A stretch of 64,000 nt of DNA from Isoetes taiwanensis (Eukaryota; Streptophyta; Lycopodiopsida; Isoetales; Isoetaceae). This document shows positions 47,620 to 60,933 of this stretch, piece after piece; within the stretch, counting starts at the first letter, position 1, and each line of letters begins with the position of its first letter. Under the pieces are notes generated by a model. It searched no databases. It saw only the letters and a list, made by a program, of their open reading frames with translations, and had not been told where the DNA came from. A program made the position numbers and the translations under genes. Location: assembly GCA_021234155.1 (NCBI GenBank), contig JAJEKV010000005.1:8484216-8548215 (forward strand). The letters are read 5' to 3'.

Positions 47620-47899
47620 GATTGCATTTTAGTTGACGTGGCAAGTAGTTCCTAAAAAAAAATTCCTTAATAGCGTTATTATGTACATACCGAAAAAATG
47701 GTTATGTATTTGAAAGGTGATACATCTCTTACTCTACATTTGGCCAAATGTAGGACACCCTAGCATTCTTTTACCAATGAAAATTACAAAATTTAAAAAA
47801 TTGCATGAGTTAGTATACTGGAGTTTGACTCGAGCTTCCTTTGGGTAAAGTTGCTTACCAAAATAGTATTTGTGATTGGACTTCATTTACTCCATTCTC

Positions 47900-50050
47900 A
47901 GGTTAACAATAGTAGTTTTTTAGTTACAATCCTCTACCCATTATATAATTCGGTCTTTTTACTGCCATGATTCTCAATATCAATCCCCCATCTCTTTAGC
48001 CACGTCATCCCATCAACATACCACCCCTCCTCAAATGTCTCCTTAGGGGCCAATTGTAGGAAACTATCTTTCTCCTGGTTATATAGTTTGCCTAGATAAG
48101 TAAGAAATTAGCACAAGGTCTCATATTCCAAAGGGAGCAATCCACATTCTGCCAGCATTATTTCAGATGGGTTTGTACCTTTACACCTACCTTACATGCA
48201 AAAATTTCTTTTGACTTTCACTAGTTTTTGCCACTGGTCCAGAGGCAGTCCAGGCCTTCAGACTTCATACCCATATAGGGATACAACTTGCATTAGTTTT
48301 CTAAATAAAATCCCTTGGAGAAACCTTTGAGACCTCAATCGATTTATTACGCACTTTGGTTCCACCTAAAGTGCTTATCCACAATTATGCCCAAGCACTT
48401 ATAGGATGGTGACATCTCTACCAAATTGTCCTTATAGTGGAGCCCAAAGTATTCTTGTCCAGGTTGTTCAAAAAATCACCATTTTTTACTCAGATTTATT
48501 TGCAACCCTTTGGCATCACGGAAGGAAGCTAATGTGTCTTAGGTATTTCGGCATCCCTTCTTTACTTCGTGCAATCATAATAATGTCATGAGCATAAGGC
48601 AATAAAGGATAATATACCCTGCAAATGAAGTGCCTTCCCCACCTACATCTGCCACCTATTCCTACAATTTATCTATAAATATCCCAAACAAAATGGGGGA
48701 CAGCTGGCACCCCTACTTTGACTCCAATATTACTATCAACTTTATCCCTACATTCATCGAGAAAAGGAAATGGAGTTGCACCCATACCTTCTCATATAGC
48801 ATTTTCACTATGTCTCTATATTCTGTTGACTCCTATATTCATTCCAAACTAGCCCATGACTTGCGCCCAATACTGTGTCAAAGGCTATGTTGCAATCCAC
48901 AAAAGCAGCAAAAAGTGGATTTCTTTTCCCTTTGACTGAGTCTATCGTGGTCCAAAATGTAACTAGGTGATCTATAGTAGATTTTTCAGGTCTAAAACTT
49001 GCTTGCCCTTTGGCCCTAACATCGTGCTTTTCAGTTCATGTGCTAGTTCATGTGCTGATTTTGAATTCTATGATGGAAGTGTAGAGTTTTACAAATAGAT
49101 TGCTAATCATAATCATTCTATAGTTATTGAACTTGCTTTTGCCATCTACCTTATGAAATGGAATCATCCTATTAATTTGCCATGCAATAGAAAAGCCATC
49201 TCTAACAACTGCATTCAGTTGATCATCGGAGGCTCAACCCACTTTAAAAGTTCAGCCACCAAACCAAGCCAGTTTTGTAGCCCATAATGTACGTTCTCAA
49301 CAAAGAACGTGAAACATCCCTTCCCCCCTCCATGCCTTGCATGTCATCATGGATGCTCTCTATATGATAAAGCTTATTCATTTGCTTCATCAAATCTTGA
49401 GCTTGCACGTGGTGTTTCATGCCGCCCGTGCTTGAGATTGTTCTCAAAATCATATAGATGCGTAAGCTGTGCTTGGAGCAACTCTTTTTGTTTGTGCTGC
49501 AAGAATGCTCTTTTCTTTTTCTTAGCTAGAGTTTTAAACTCTTTAATAAGTTGCAATGAGTCTTTCCCATGGGCCGCTTTATACTGCCTTAATTTCTCTT
49601 TGCACTCCATATCAAACTAACCATTACAATGGAGACCCTTTTGCCTATGTGTGAAACAGAACACTTTCTAGTAGTCTACTATAAGAGTAGTCAAAGTGGG
49701 GCTCATTCCCGTTGCCCCTTGTGGCCATAATACATTTTCTGTTTTTCTTTCAAAAGCAGAAATATATAGTTTTTCCTTTCTATCATCCACATATATCCTC
49801 ACGAAAGTAGTGTGGTCGGGTTGTTGGTGTCTCGTACTTGATGCCATAATGTTGGCTATGATTGGTATACGATCTGATACGCTTCTTTCTTCTAGGATTT
49901 ACATTTCCATAACCCGGTCTGCAAAGTACATAAAATACCATGCTTTTACCTCGACAAATGCACTTATCAGTACCTAAGAACTGTTTTGTACCATTGTAGA
50001 TTAGAAGTTCCAAACCACTGTATATGCTTAACAAGGCATTCTCCATAGGG
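47900..50050 (-). mobile_element. LINE (non-LTR retrotransposon) remnant A
   Basis: Decayed blocks of a LINE polyprotein on the minus strand. An endonuclease-end-like block lies at about 49700-50046 and a Lys/Gln-rich linker at 49374-49610. Reverse-transcriptase motifs are ASFRPEKSTIDHLVTFW near 48960, FAAFVDCNIAFDT near 48890, GVKVGVPAVPHF near 48700 (for GVRQGCPLSP) and PYAHDIIMIARS near 48570 (for YADDI). Stops and frameshifts are frequent. The left edge is close to the end of the inverted dimer at 47775. Confidence 0.78.
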
Positions 50051-50199
50051 GTGGGCCAGTGATCCCGTTCTTAGGAAATCTGATTTCATCCAGCTTCACA
50101 TATTTCCGTGTCGTCTAGTTACGCCATCCATATTGGATCTCCACCCCCACTCAATATTTTAGTTTGCTTTCTAGTTGTCTTAGCATTGGGGTCTTCCAT

Positions 50200-50900
50200 C
50201 AATATCACTTGGCTCCTAACAAGCCCACTGAGGTTGTGTCCAGCAACGCATTAGGCGTTGGTTAGGCAAAATCGATCAACTCAGTACAGCGGGCTCGGCT
50301 ATGGTTGAATGTTGCACATTGCTGCAGTATGTGACATCCATCCTCAATGGCACCCTAGTGGTAACACCGACAAAGCTTATTATTGCACGCCTCTCGAGCC
50401 CATCTGCCTAGTTTGATTCACAGGCGGTGTGCATCCGTGCAAATTGGAAATTGGCCTATTAACCTGCACTTTTTCAGTGACAAATGTGTAGCAGGTAGTG
50501 TTGTGGACCTTGTGTAAGTGTTGGGTTGTTTTGGAGCTAGTATTATAATGCTTTAACCTGTTTGAGGACACTCGCATCCCAAAGGTTGTGCAGAAACAAG
50601 CATCGTGGTATTGTCGCAAGTTATGGTGGTCCTCGGTCCTCTTCAGTTTCCACTTGTCAGCTGTGCTCTTATACATTCCATTAAGAGAACCATTGAGCTC
50701 GCCTCTCCTTTCAACAGGCTTTTAACAGGTTTTGAGACGCTGTAAATCCATGGCCACTGTATAAGCCAGGTTGGGGAGACGATCATTGTCCATACCAATT
50801 ACCTTTTGGAAGTCGACAATTTGCTGGTCGACTGCATCGAGTGCACCCCGCTATAAAGGTAACAACCTTATCTTTTGCAGAATGGTCTGGTAAGTGACTG
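50200..50900 (-). mobile_element. LINE 3'-end fragment
   Basis: The minus strand shows MDNDRLPNLAYTVAMDLQ near 50780 and, toward 50200-50380, a CNNKLC, then IEDGCHILQQCATF pattern. These resemble the region after the reverse transcriptase and the C-terminal Cys/His motif of LINEs seen more clearly in the neighbouring fragment. Confidence 0.5.
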
Positions 50901-50949
50901 TGGATTTTACTCCAAGTGCCTAAGCTAGAGAGTGCTTGTGCACCAATTC

Positions 50950-52350
50950 GTTCTCGGTGGCAGAAAGTTCATTTCCGGTGGCAGGGATATGGTGGCAGGG
51001 ATGACGGCGCCCCAAACTTCGACCTCATTAGAGCGATGTCCAACCTGGCCAAAAGTCCAATTGTCACAGGTATCATATCAAAAAATGCATGTAGAGGTAT
51101 TTCAAAGGACACCCTATATCTATGCCTCAAGGTCTGCAATATCAAGTGCTCTTCATCTTCAATCACATCATCGCCACAAACCTTGCAGGTGCGCCTATTT
51201 CTTGGGAGATTTCCCCATTGCCCAATTTCCACATCTAAGTGGTGTAAGCTAAGGGGTAACCTAGAAATAAGATGATGTTTAAAGTACGATAATTTGTTTG
51301 TCAAATGTGTGCTTCTTTTAGATCCGAACTAATCACCTTCTTGTAGAAGTCCATTTTGGTGCCAGATTTTTTCCATCCCCTTTCCCGTGCCTCCATATAG
51401 ACCCATTACTTAATCTTATCATCCTCATCTATTATTTCATCTAATGTCATGCCCCACCGTCTTAGCCATTCAACTTCACTCGCATACCACCCTTTTAGAC
51501 TACTCTGAATCATAGCCTTTTGAGGTAATCTATCATGTTCCATGCCTTGAACCCTCCTAACATAATTTATAGTTTGCAAGAGTGCTTCAAGTTCATACAG
51601 TCCTGTCTCAGCCAGCATCATCTGATATGGTATTTGCATTTTAATCTCTAGTTTTGCCAATAAGAATTTCTTTTGAATCTTCTCTACCCTCGTCCACATG
51701 TCAAAAGAAAGTCTTGGCCCCATACCTCACATCCGTATAGAACAACAGAGCGTACTAAGGAGACAGAGCATTTTCTTGAGTTGTGAGTCAATAATCCCAT
51801 TGTTGTTACATCGTCTCTGCATCGAGGAAAATGCCTTAAACCCAGAGCATCTGTCCTCTGTTTAACTGCGTTGTACCAATTATAGTTATGCTTCACGACC
51901 CCCAGGTACTTATATGAATCTCTACTTCTTCCCCTTTATAGCATAAATGGAAGCCATGGACTCATATCTCAAATATAAAGATTTTCGTTATTCCCAAATT
52001 CACTTTCATCTCGTTTTTATCACAAAAATCAGCCAAAGCCGAATGCATCTGCATCCCGTTCTAACTCTTGGCAAAGATCACAATGTTATCAGCATATAAT
52101 AACAAAGTTAACGTATAACCAGCAATTGTGGTTCCCTCTCTTCCATGCTCATGCATCCATGAGGGAGGGAGGGAGGGAGGGAGGGAGGGAGGGAGGGAGA
52201 GTACGCAATGCGAAAATACTTAAAGTAGAATGGCCACTTGTGATGCTCACGAACACCATTAATCAGAACCATTTGCGGGCGCCCACGGCCCAAAAATTCT
52301 AAGATAAAAGAGACTCGTAATTCATATTGCCGATTCAAAAGTAAATTCAT
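50950..52350 (-). mobile_element. LINE remnant B (reverse transcriptase end and C terminus)
   Basis: In order on the minus strand: MVLINGVREHHKW near 52260, a CCTC microsatellite, LLLYADNIVIFAKS near 52090, YKYLGVVKHNYNWYNAVKQR near 51890, VVLYGCEVWGQDF near 51740 and MLAETGLYELEALLQ near 51610. Then comes RLPLSLHHLDVEIGQWGNLP, followed by CKVCGDDVIEDEEHLIL near 51190. The final Cys-x2-Cys with EDEEH motif is typical of non-L1 (for example RTE-like) LINEs. Stops interrupt the frame. Confidence 0.78.
52163..52199. repeat. (GAGG)n microsatellite
   Basis: A perfect GGGA tetranucleotide run inside LINE remnant B, at the position of the reverse-transcriptase GCPLSP motif. Confidence 0.95.
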
Positions 52351-52784
52351 TTAACTTATTGACCCCAGGCTTGCAAAAAATTATGGTTGCCCTTCTGATC
52401 ATCTAGAATGCAATGGTCTTCACGACAGATTCATACATGAATATAAACTCATGTAAAAGTCACAATATCACCCATTTCTAAGAATGGGGATATCTCATCT
52501 CTTCTGCTGTCCAAAGCCCATTCCAGATTGTTGGAATGGAGTATTCACACCCACATGACATTGCTTTGCAGAAGCTGGTCTCAAAAACTGACACTTTGAG
52601 CGCACTGGAAGCCAAGACCCTTCTATTATCTTGCAACCTGAGGAAGGTGGACGATTCATCAGTGGGCTTTCAACATTCTCTTTTCCTTCAACTTTTGTAC
52701 TATCTCGACCACAATATCCAAATGCGTACTTCATTTTGGACAATAACTGTGGTGTATTTCAAAGCGGCGTATTTGAAAGCTCGG
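52351..52784 (-). other. Probable 3' untranslated region of the TFIIIC gene
   Basis: Sequence directly after the TFIIIC stop codon. Short frames on both strands show no motif. Confidence 0.35.
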
Positions 52785-55700
52785 CTATGTTGATACAGGG
52801 GAAATGCAGCAACATCTAATTATTCCTGCTGCACCACCATAACATAACCACCCCTCTGTCCCCTTGTTACAATTCCATTTCACGGTTTTTATGGAAACAA
52901 TTTTGGAAGGAAATTCTTGTTTGTGTGTAGTCATTTCGTCCAGCTCTCCAGAAGCCGATGCTTTACTTACTGGGGAATTCTCTATTGGCAAAATATCAGT
53001 GTCATCACATAGAGATCCTGCACGCTTTGCACCTTTACTCTTGCTGTTTGACTTGGGAGACATTTTTGCACCTGTGTTAGTACCATAGTAGCCTTTTCTG
53101 CCTCTTGGGGTTTTCTCACTGCCAGAGGATTCTTTAATGATCTCTACAACCTGATTCTCTTTATCAAAAGCAAATCCCCCACAAAGATGGTGTTGGGTTT
53201 TGTACCTACTACCTTTATCCACAGCCTTGCTAGTTAGCTGTAAAATACAAACATGCATAAGAAAAATGGGAAATTTAAGCTCACTTCGTACGTGAAAAAA
53301 CTTTGCATGTTCATTTTACCAAAAATTGTCGAACAAGACCATCAGAACCACAGTATGCTACCATTCCTGAGCATCAACGACACAACTGTCAGATAAGGAA
53401 ATAAATTTATAGAGACAAACATAATGTCCTCAACACTGTTGAAAGAGCCCTCAATATAAGAAAATTGCTCTGATATACTTTCTGCCTAGTGATCGAGTTC
53501 CTAACAAATCCACTCTACATGTCTCAAACCTATAATTTAAATTCACATTCAGCACTAATCTAACAAATAATCAACATGTGTACCTGTGGATGGACACGCA
53601 TGCACACTCCATAATGCAAAAGATGAGCACACATAACTTTGCCCACCCTGAACTTGTGTTCCAGCGAAGGGTTTTCCAGTTGCAGGAGTGTCTACTGTTG
53701 CACAGTTCAAGCTCACAATCCTGAGCGTCCCATCATCAAGTGCCATAAGAACACATCTGCCATAAGGACAGGAATTGACCAAAGACACCACATGAGAAGA
53801 AATAAGAAAATAAGAAACAAAATTTTGCACAGTGCAATACCTTAGTTCATCCAACCACTTCATATCCAGAACATATCCTCTGGTTAGACGCATCTCTCCC
53901 AGAGGCCGAAAAGGTTCTCTGCAAAAGCGACATGTTAATATATGTAAACAAACATAGATACACACATATGTTAAGTTTCCAACCTTAGATCCCAAAACCG
54001 GACAGATCCATTGTGCCCTGCTGTGCTTATTATATATTCAGCCTCAGGGCAGCTGTGTTAAATGGAAAGGTTAATGGTTAACCATCCATACATGGGCATT
54101 GTACTAAGACAATATAAAGGCAATCCAATAACCTATTTATTGTTTATATTTGAAAATCTGCAATGCATCATAGTGAAATTTATTATCAATCCCAAACATA
54201 TATCACACAAGCTAACAAGAAACTCTTTTGTTTGACCGTTGTTTCATGTTTAAGATAATGCTAATTAATATAATCAGTCGAACATAAAAGGGAGGTTGCT
54301 TAACATTTCATATTTCAGCTGCCACATATTAGCTGCAAAGCTTAATAAATATACATCATACCCATCATGTTGCGCCCAGGCAACAGTTCTTATTGGAAAT
54401 GGATCAGCCGTAAAAACCATCAAAGGCCGCGTTTCTGCACATAAAAAGCATAAGGATGCTGCAAAATTCGGCAGACACATGCACCTAAAACTAGAAAACA
54501 ATGACAGCCAAACATTGGAGAAAAACCATCCTTGCTCAGCTTCAAATGATCCTACTATCGCCAAAAAGAGAATAAAACTCATTTGAGAACATTAAGAAAG
54601 AAATAAATAAAGAGACCGCAGAAGAGGATTCGTTAATCAAAAAAGTCAAATTAGCAAGAAATCAGCCTAAAGAAGCAATACAAATACACATCTTCAGCTT
54701 TACAGCAATGGGAACATAACCCCTCAATCATTATCTCCATAGAATAAAAAACTGTAATAAGAGATGGTTTATACCTTCACGATTTCCAGAAGAAAAGAAC
54801 TTCCATAATGCCACCTTCAATCAAAAATAGCCAAAAGAGATAGAAAAACCACTCAACATGATATCGCAAGTGCAATTATTTCTCAGTACAGCTTAAATGC
54901 AGCAAGGGAGTTGCCTGTCCAAGACAACAAGAAAACCCTACTACTGAAGTACTGACTACTTAAGTACCAATTACTTTAATGGTTATAGCTTCCTAGTAAT
55001 AACATTGCACTACTGCTTATATTTTTCATGCAGTTCCTAGTGTAGCAGAGTTCATAGTCGAGTCTATCACTCAAGCTAATATGCAACATACGAACTTGAC
55101 AATATCCTCTCCTCTTTCAATTCCATGGCTTTAACTCTACAACATACCTTGGCCTCTTTGAAATTGTGTTTCCATAGTCCTAATACTAGGAACCTTAGGG
55201 AACTATCACCACAGATAGAGCTGCTTATATTATATGTGTTTCTGGATAAACTTTTTTTTGAGAATCCAGCCTTCTATGGTCATGCAAAAAGTGATTTGAT
55301 TTTCTCTCATTGCTTAAAAGTCAGAGAAAGCATAAATGCTACATCAACAGATGTGATGATTACTCCAAGCAATCACATTAAAGAACATCAAAGAAATTCT
55401 TACAGTTCCATCATGACAACCAGCAAGAATGCGATCATGACGCACACCTCGTGACCATTCCACTGTCAACGGAATACTGTAGCATGTAGTTAAACATTGG
55501 TAAGTATAAAATATGATGCCACGTCCTTTCATAAATTAAGCAAGCAGAGCAAATGAATGGATGATTCGGAACCAGCATGACTATGATGCGAATAAGGACA
55601 ACACAGAAATTTGTGAATAAGCACTGCAACTAGCAGGTTGAAAAGAATATGTTCTCTGAACAGCCGGACTGACCACCAGACTGACTATTGCCCAGTGATG

Positions 55701-58700
55701 AATTTTACACAACAAACTATACAGAAACCTCACTATTTTATATTAAAAACACATGATACATGGAACCAGAACTGGACTAGACATGGGTTAACTACAAGAG
55801 AGTTGCACCATAATTTATTTATAAGTCCCATCAATCATAGAAGAAGCTTATTGCCTTTCAGTCGTAATTTTACAGAAAAGCAAGCCTAACAATCCAATAA
55901 GCTGTCAGCGTACCACAGTAACTTCTCCAAATCTAGCGAGAATACAATCAGCAAAGAATTTACAGCCACGCTTTCCAACTATTCTAGAAAGAATTGGACA
56001 TATGCTGAAAGCATCTACATTATTACACATTTGCAGCTTCAAAAATGCAACAAAGATTTGACAATGCTACCTTTTGTAAACAGCATTTTGAAGTTCTGAG
56101 CATTGAAAAACAGGTTCCATCTTCACAATCAGTGGAGTACCATTAGGCACTACAGCATTTGCATTCATAATGCCAGGAAAAGGAACATCGAAGCTGTAAG
56201 AACACAAGAAGATCAGCATGCGCAGGATCAACCAAAAACTGTGTTCCTATACCTGGTCTCTAGTCAAGAGACAATTACAGTAAGATATAAAGATTAACAC
56301 AAGAAAGACTCACACTTGCAAGGATCCATCCCCAAGCACCACAGCCAGAAAGCCCAATCGCATAAACTCCCTTCCATTTGAATTTTCAACCATATCGACC
56401 TTGGCTGCAGGCCGCCATTTCAGGTCCCATGTAAGACCACCTTCATGTCCTATCCCCAAAACCATTTTTGGAAGGTTAAGTGGTTTGTGGTTTCCATCAC
56501 TGCTACTAGATTGACCAAATATCACCAGTTCTGTTGTATGAAGTGAGAAATCATCATCAGATTCTGTTGCTTCAGAAGACATATCCTGGACCTCATTTAG
56601 ATCCTCCTCAGTGTTTCTCAAGTTAGATTTGTATATAGCCTTTCCAGACCTAGAGGGAATGGTGGTGTTGCTATGCTTTGCTGACAAGGAATCAAAAGCC
56701 CATATTTGCACTAATGCTTTTCCAGACAGAGGTTCCCCAACCTTATGGTACTCGGATGGCAAACTCTGCAAATTGCCATTGGTCTTATGAGGATGCGCTG
56801 CCACTGCAAGAAACTGTAGAAGCAGTAAGAGAACAGTACCTAGAAAGCTGAAGAACTTATGAAGCCAAAATTTAATTCTATTAAAAGAGCACAATGCAAA
56901 ACAAACTGAAATGGAAACACGTAACATTTTCTATGTTAACATCCCAGGGCACAACAACCATGCATATTCAATATTTCATTCTCACAAACCAACAGTGGTA
57001 CAATAACAATGCATATTGAACGTTTCATTAGAAAAATTCAATCTAACAACACAACAGCAAGTCAAAATCTGCTTTTGAAATAATGTCAAATTGCCCTTGA
57101 TCTTGAGCATCAGTTGCAAATCCCTCTAGATTACTAATTTCACGAATTCAAATTTTCCTTCTTTCTTTTTTATGCAATATATGTAGGAGGCTGCAATGCG
57201 CCCCTAGCTGTACATGATGATTGCAGTAATAACTGGTCTCATAGACCCAAGTGGACTCTTATAGACGTCAATATAATCTTTTTAGATCGAAAGATTTGTG
57301 CATGTACCTGTTTGTCACACTGTCCGGTGGTTTGCCAAACGTCCCAACCTATTCTTTCTGGACACCAATCACATGCCCAAACATATCCACCCGTATGCAT
57401 TATAAAGTCATCACTACAAATTGAAAGGGAACGTAATCAGAACATGCATCGTAATTGAAACCGCTATGTACTTAATAAAAGATGGTAGAGTAGCCGCACC
57501 TACTGTTAAAACTGCCCCGTGAATGACCCTCATCCTCCTGTTTAGACAAGTGCAAAAAGAGTGTAGAAGTAAGAGGCGCTTGAATGCTACTAAAACAAAA
57601 AGTCATGTATATAGGCTAAGTTAGATTGGAATTAACAAGCTCTCAGTTCATGGAAAAATTATGTTGCCGCCTTAATCAAACAAAAGAGTAAATCTCCTGC
57701 ATATTATACAGGTAATTATACATGTAAGAGTGCTCACAAGTGGAATAGAGGAGGACTCAAATAAAGAGAGGTTTAACTCTGGCCCATAAACATACATATC
57801 ACTTTTAAACTGCAATTTTGGAGAGCGTTCTGCATATTGATAGCATGCTTGCCAATCCCTGCAACAAAAACGAAAAGGAATTAGAAAGAAAAGCATAAAT
57901 ATTCCAAGATGTATCTTACTGGAAAAATAGGCTAAGTAGTCAGAAACAGACAAATGGAATGGAATACTTTATATAGTAAATAATAGAATAAGGACAGCCT
58001 GATTGTGCTAGTAGAAAGATGTCACATAGTCTAAGAAAGATCACATAGTCTTAAAAAACACATAGTCTAACACATGACATTGCTTGCTGCCCCATAAGTT
58101 TGTAGTCAGAAAATATTGTTCTAATCATGCATTTTCACAAAAATGCATAAGGTTAAGGTTCGTACACATAGTAGCATACTTGATGATATTTATCTCTGAA
58201 ATCCATTGCAACCTGGCATCCTCTAAACCTTCACGCATTTCTGAATAAATTGTATTCTTATTCGCGCCATGTAATGTTTTCTTCCTCTTCTTCGGCTGAG
58301 TTAGCCAGTCTTTGTCCTTCGATATCTCTAATAATCCCTTCTCGTTGTAAAACTCTACAACATCCTCTAAAGCCTTTACTATTGCTTTCTTTCTCTTTTT
58401 TGGTTGGGGAATCCAGTCTTTGTCCTTTGACATTTCTGACGACTCCTCTTCATTATAAAGTTCCAAACTCTCTAAAGCCTTTACTATTTTTCTCTTTCTC
58501 TTCTTCGGCAGAGAAAGCAAATCTTCGTCCTTCGGTATTTCTAGTAAATCCTTCTCATTTTCAAACTCTGCAACGTTCTCTGGTGTGCCCACTTCAGCCA
58601 ATTGATTTGATACTATATTCTCCGCATCTACCCCTGCAGAGTCTGTGAATTATTCCTGGGTTCTGAAGTAATCAATGAATATGAATGCTATAGGAAAAAA

Positions 58701-59048
58701 CATGTAAAATCGAGTACCATGCAAGACAGGCTGCCCACGGCCACGTCCACGACCTCTACCTCTGCCACGACCACGACCCCGACCACCTCCACGACCACGA
58801 CCACGTAATCCACTTTCTGAATCCATTGCTGGAGTAGTTCTACCTCTTCCACCTCGAGCCCCACGGGCCCGACCTCTGCCCCTGGGCTTCCGACCTTCTG
58901 GTTCCTCTGCAGCACCAAGTTGATCCTCCATTGCCGAGCTTGATTCTGCAGCATACATAAAATCCAGGCGGTTCGAATCTAAAATAAGAGTGGGTTCGAT
59001 ATCTAAAGGAACCTCGACCATGATCCAGCTCTCCTTTTGGCCCTCCAT
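52785..59048 (-). CDS. TFIIIC WD40 subunit (GTF3C2/TFC6-like transducin protein)
   Basis: TFIIIC recruits RNA polymerase III to tRNA promoters; this WD40 subunit belongs to its box B-binding half. Fifteen exons close in frame at 892 codons: 59048-58718, 58633-58180, 57858-57738, 57537-57500, 57413-57308, 56813-56314, 56193-56071, 55476-55404, 54814-54775, 54434-54362, 54052-53984, 53918-53841, 53756-53584, 53366-53320 and 53237-52785. The N terminus has an RGRGRGG-rich AT-hook-like tract (about residues 45-110), then three ~36-residue repeats each ending in PKKRK. WD-propeller blocks follow: GGYVWACDWCPER, FLAVAAHP, GLTWDLKWRP, FLAVVLGDGSL, VEWSRG, HDGTVALWKF, VFTADPFPIRTVAWA, AGHNGSVRFWDLR and GMVAYCGSDGLVRQF. 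The last exon is basic (TPRGRKGYYG) and ends near CYGGAAGIIRC. The length fits plant relatives (~800 residues) plus the repeat expansion. Confidence 0.93.
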
Positions 59049-60930
59049 GCTTCGCCCTTTCTACTGCTACACCCAGAATAGGGTCCGTCTGTTCGAATTT
59101 GGCAATCTGGGGCGGGCGCCAATTCCTTATCCAATTTTCAATATTGCCACCCCAAGCGATTCAGAACCTTACACGTGTCTTCCCGTTTAGCCAATCAAAC
59201 CTAAGGGCATAACCTTGAAAACCTTGGTATGGGGACTTGATCAAAAGGTTGGGGTGTTCCTCTGGATTTCGAACCGACCTGGATATAAAATCCCTCACAA
59301 AAATTAACGTAAATACTACTAGTTAACAAACAAATATAGAGGATATGTGATCAACCCGAGTTCCCAAGATCTAAGATTTGTCTGAGTCCGAGATTCGGTC
59401 GAACCTTACAGGAGAACCTCACCTTGAGGTTAGGTGTGTGTCGATAGATAGCCCATGGGAATGTGCCTTAAGCCGAAGCAAATCCCGTAACAAAACCCCG
59501 GAGGCAAATTATACCTACAAGGCGAGATAATTTTACCTTAAACTGGTGTGATCCCCAAGTAAATTTGTATGGTGGTTCCCATGCTTTGGCATCCCACCAT
59601 TAGCTGCATGTTTTTGCGGTAAATTTTCCCCTGTTTGGTGCAAATTCAATTTGAATGCGCTCCAAATGATTTTTGGGTGGGTGCTACATGATCAGCTAGT
59701 CCCTCCAATTCCAGATTAGTAGCGGAATGAATTAATTCAATGCAGAATCAAGCAAAAAAAAGATGCAGCAAAAAGCTTCAAAATCCCTATAATGGTCCAA
59801 AAATTGCACCCTTGTTGTGCAGGCTACCCTTTGGGATCCCCCGCATTAACTACTTGGGAAATGCATGAGTCCAGTGTAGAATTATCCCGCTTTTAGTGGT
59901 GTCGATGGATGCAGAGGGACCTGTTACTAGCTGGTCCCATAGTCGTGCCAATCCTTCTCTCTGTCTGATTTGATGGTCTCCCTACGCATGATGTCAGTAT
60001 CCTAACGTCGGGACAATATTTGTTCTACAGTAGCTACTCTCGACTAGCTCCATATACATCCCTAATCATTACATATGGCTTGTCCGGGGTTGGGCTCTCC
60101 ATCTTTACCAACCGATCATTGTTAATTGCCTCTAAATCATTACTTCTTCTGTGATTAGAGGCAAGAAATTGTGAGAGGGAAATTTTCCATGCTTTTCTGC
60201 TGCGAGACTATCTATCTATCTATCTATCTTCTATCAAAATCCTTCTTGACATAAAGCTTCTTCTTTTGTTCTTCTTTTTTGCTTCTTTTTGAGGTATTTG
60301 CTTGAAATATAGTACCTACTATAAAAGCCCATACTAGAAAAATAAGATCATAAAATACCTTTGTTGCACCACCACTACATTCGAACACTCTATAAGAATA
60401 TGCAATCTCATTATACTTGTATTGGAACAATCGTTAAATGCACATTGACTTTGTTTCACTTTTGCACCTTGTCTCTATTTCATCACTTTTCTCGTAGATA
60501 GTGTGCTCGGCAAGCAAATTTGGCTAGTAAGGGCCTAACGAGCTTGTGAGGGCGAGCACGGTCTGAGCGAGACCAAGTTGCGTACCCCTGCATATTTTCT
60601 AAGGTAATGGTTCGGGGCAAAGGCTATTTTGCTTAGGCAGTAGTATCAAGTAAAGATATTAGGAAAATTCATGTGATTTTGAAAGCTCAAGTAGAGGAGG
60701 CCATTATCACATATAATCTTGGTCTATAATTGGAAAAATAACCTTTGCTTGAACATTATGCATAGTATGTTTTAGAGTTACATATGAAAACCTTCAAGTT
60801 ATTATGCTAAATAAGGGGTGGAGGGAGGGGGCGGAGAGAAAATCATTCATTTGAACTGTAATGTACTAATCATTCCTTGTGTATATAAATAAGACAAATT
60901 GATACATAACTTGAAGCGGATGCATTTTAT
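59049..60930. other. No gene recognised; contains a CTAT microsatellite
   Basis: The first ~200 bp should hold the TFIIIC gene promoter, including a GC-rich patch near 59100-59130. A (CTAT)n microsatellite lies at 60208-60229. No protein, RNA gene or element ends were identified in the rest. Confidence 0.35.
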
Positions 60931-60933
60931 TCT

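Larger units (their letters stand above)
44431..47775 (-). mobile_element. Inverted-dimer transposon, right copy (near full length)
   Basis: It runs on the minus strand from the terminus GGTAAAAGAATGCTAG at 47775 to the shared tail end at 44431, with no large insertion. Order: terminal repeat, N-terminal coding (47434-47619), further coding-like blocks (46780-47240), an ATGTAC-rich intron-like stretch (46430-46830), the Cys-rich exon (46150-46400), the DDE-like part (45300-46130) and the C-terminal part (44612-45055). No clear target duplication was found around the dimer as a whole. Confidence 0.88.

Noticed and set aside
29935-47775. Single giant transposon of ~17.8 kb with long terminal repeats
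   Set aside because: The inner palindrome shows that both sides are copies of the same gene in opposite orientation, so it is an inverted dimer with later insertions.
58650-59048. Separate Gly/Arg-rich protein
   Set aside because: It joins in frame to exon 2 at a GT donor (58717) and is the first exon of the TFIIIC gene.
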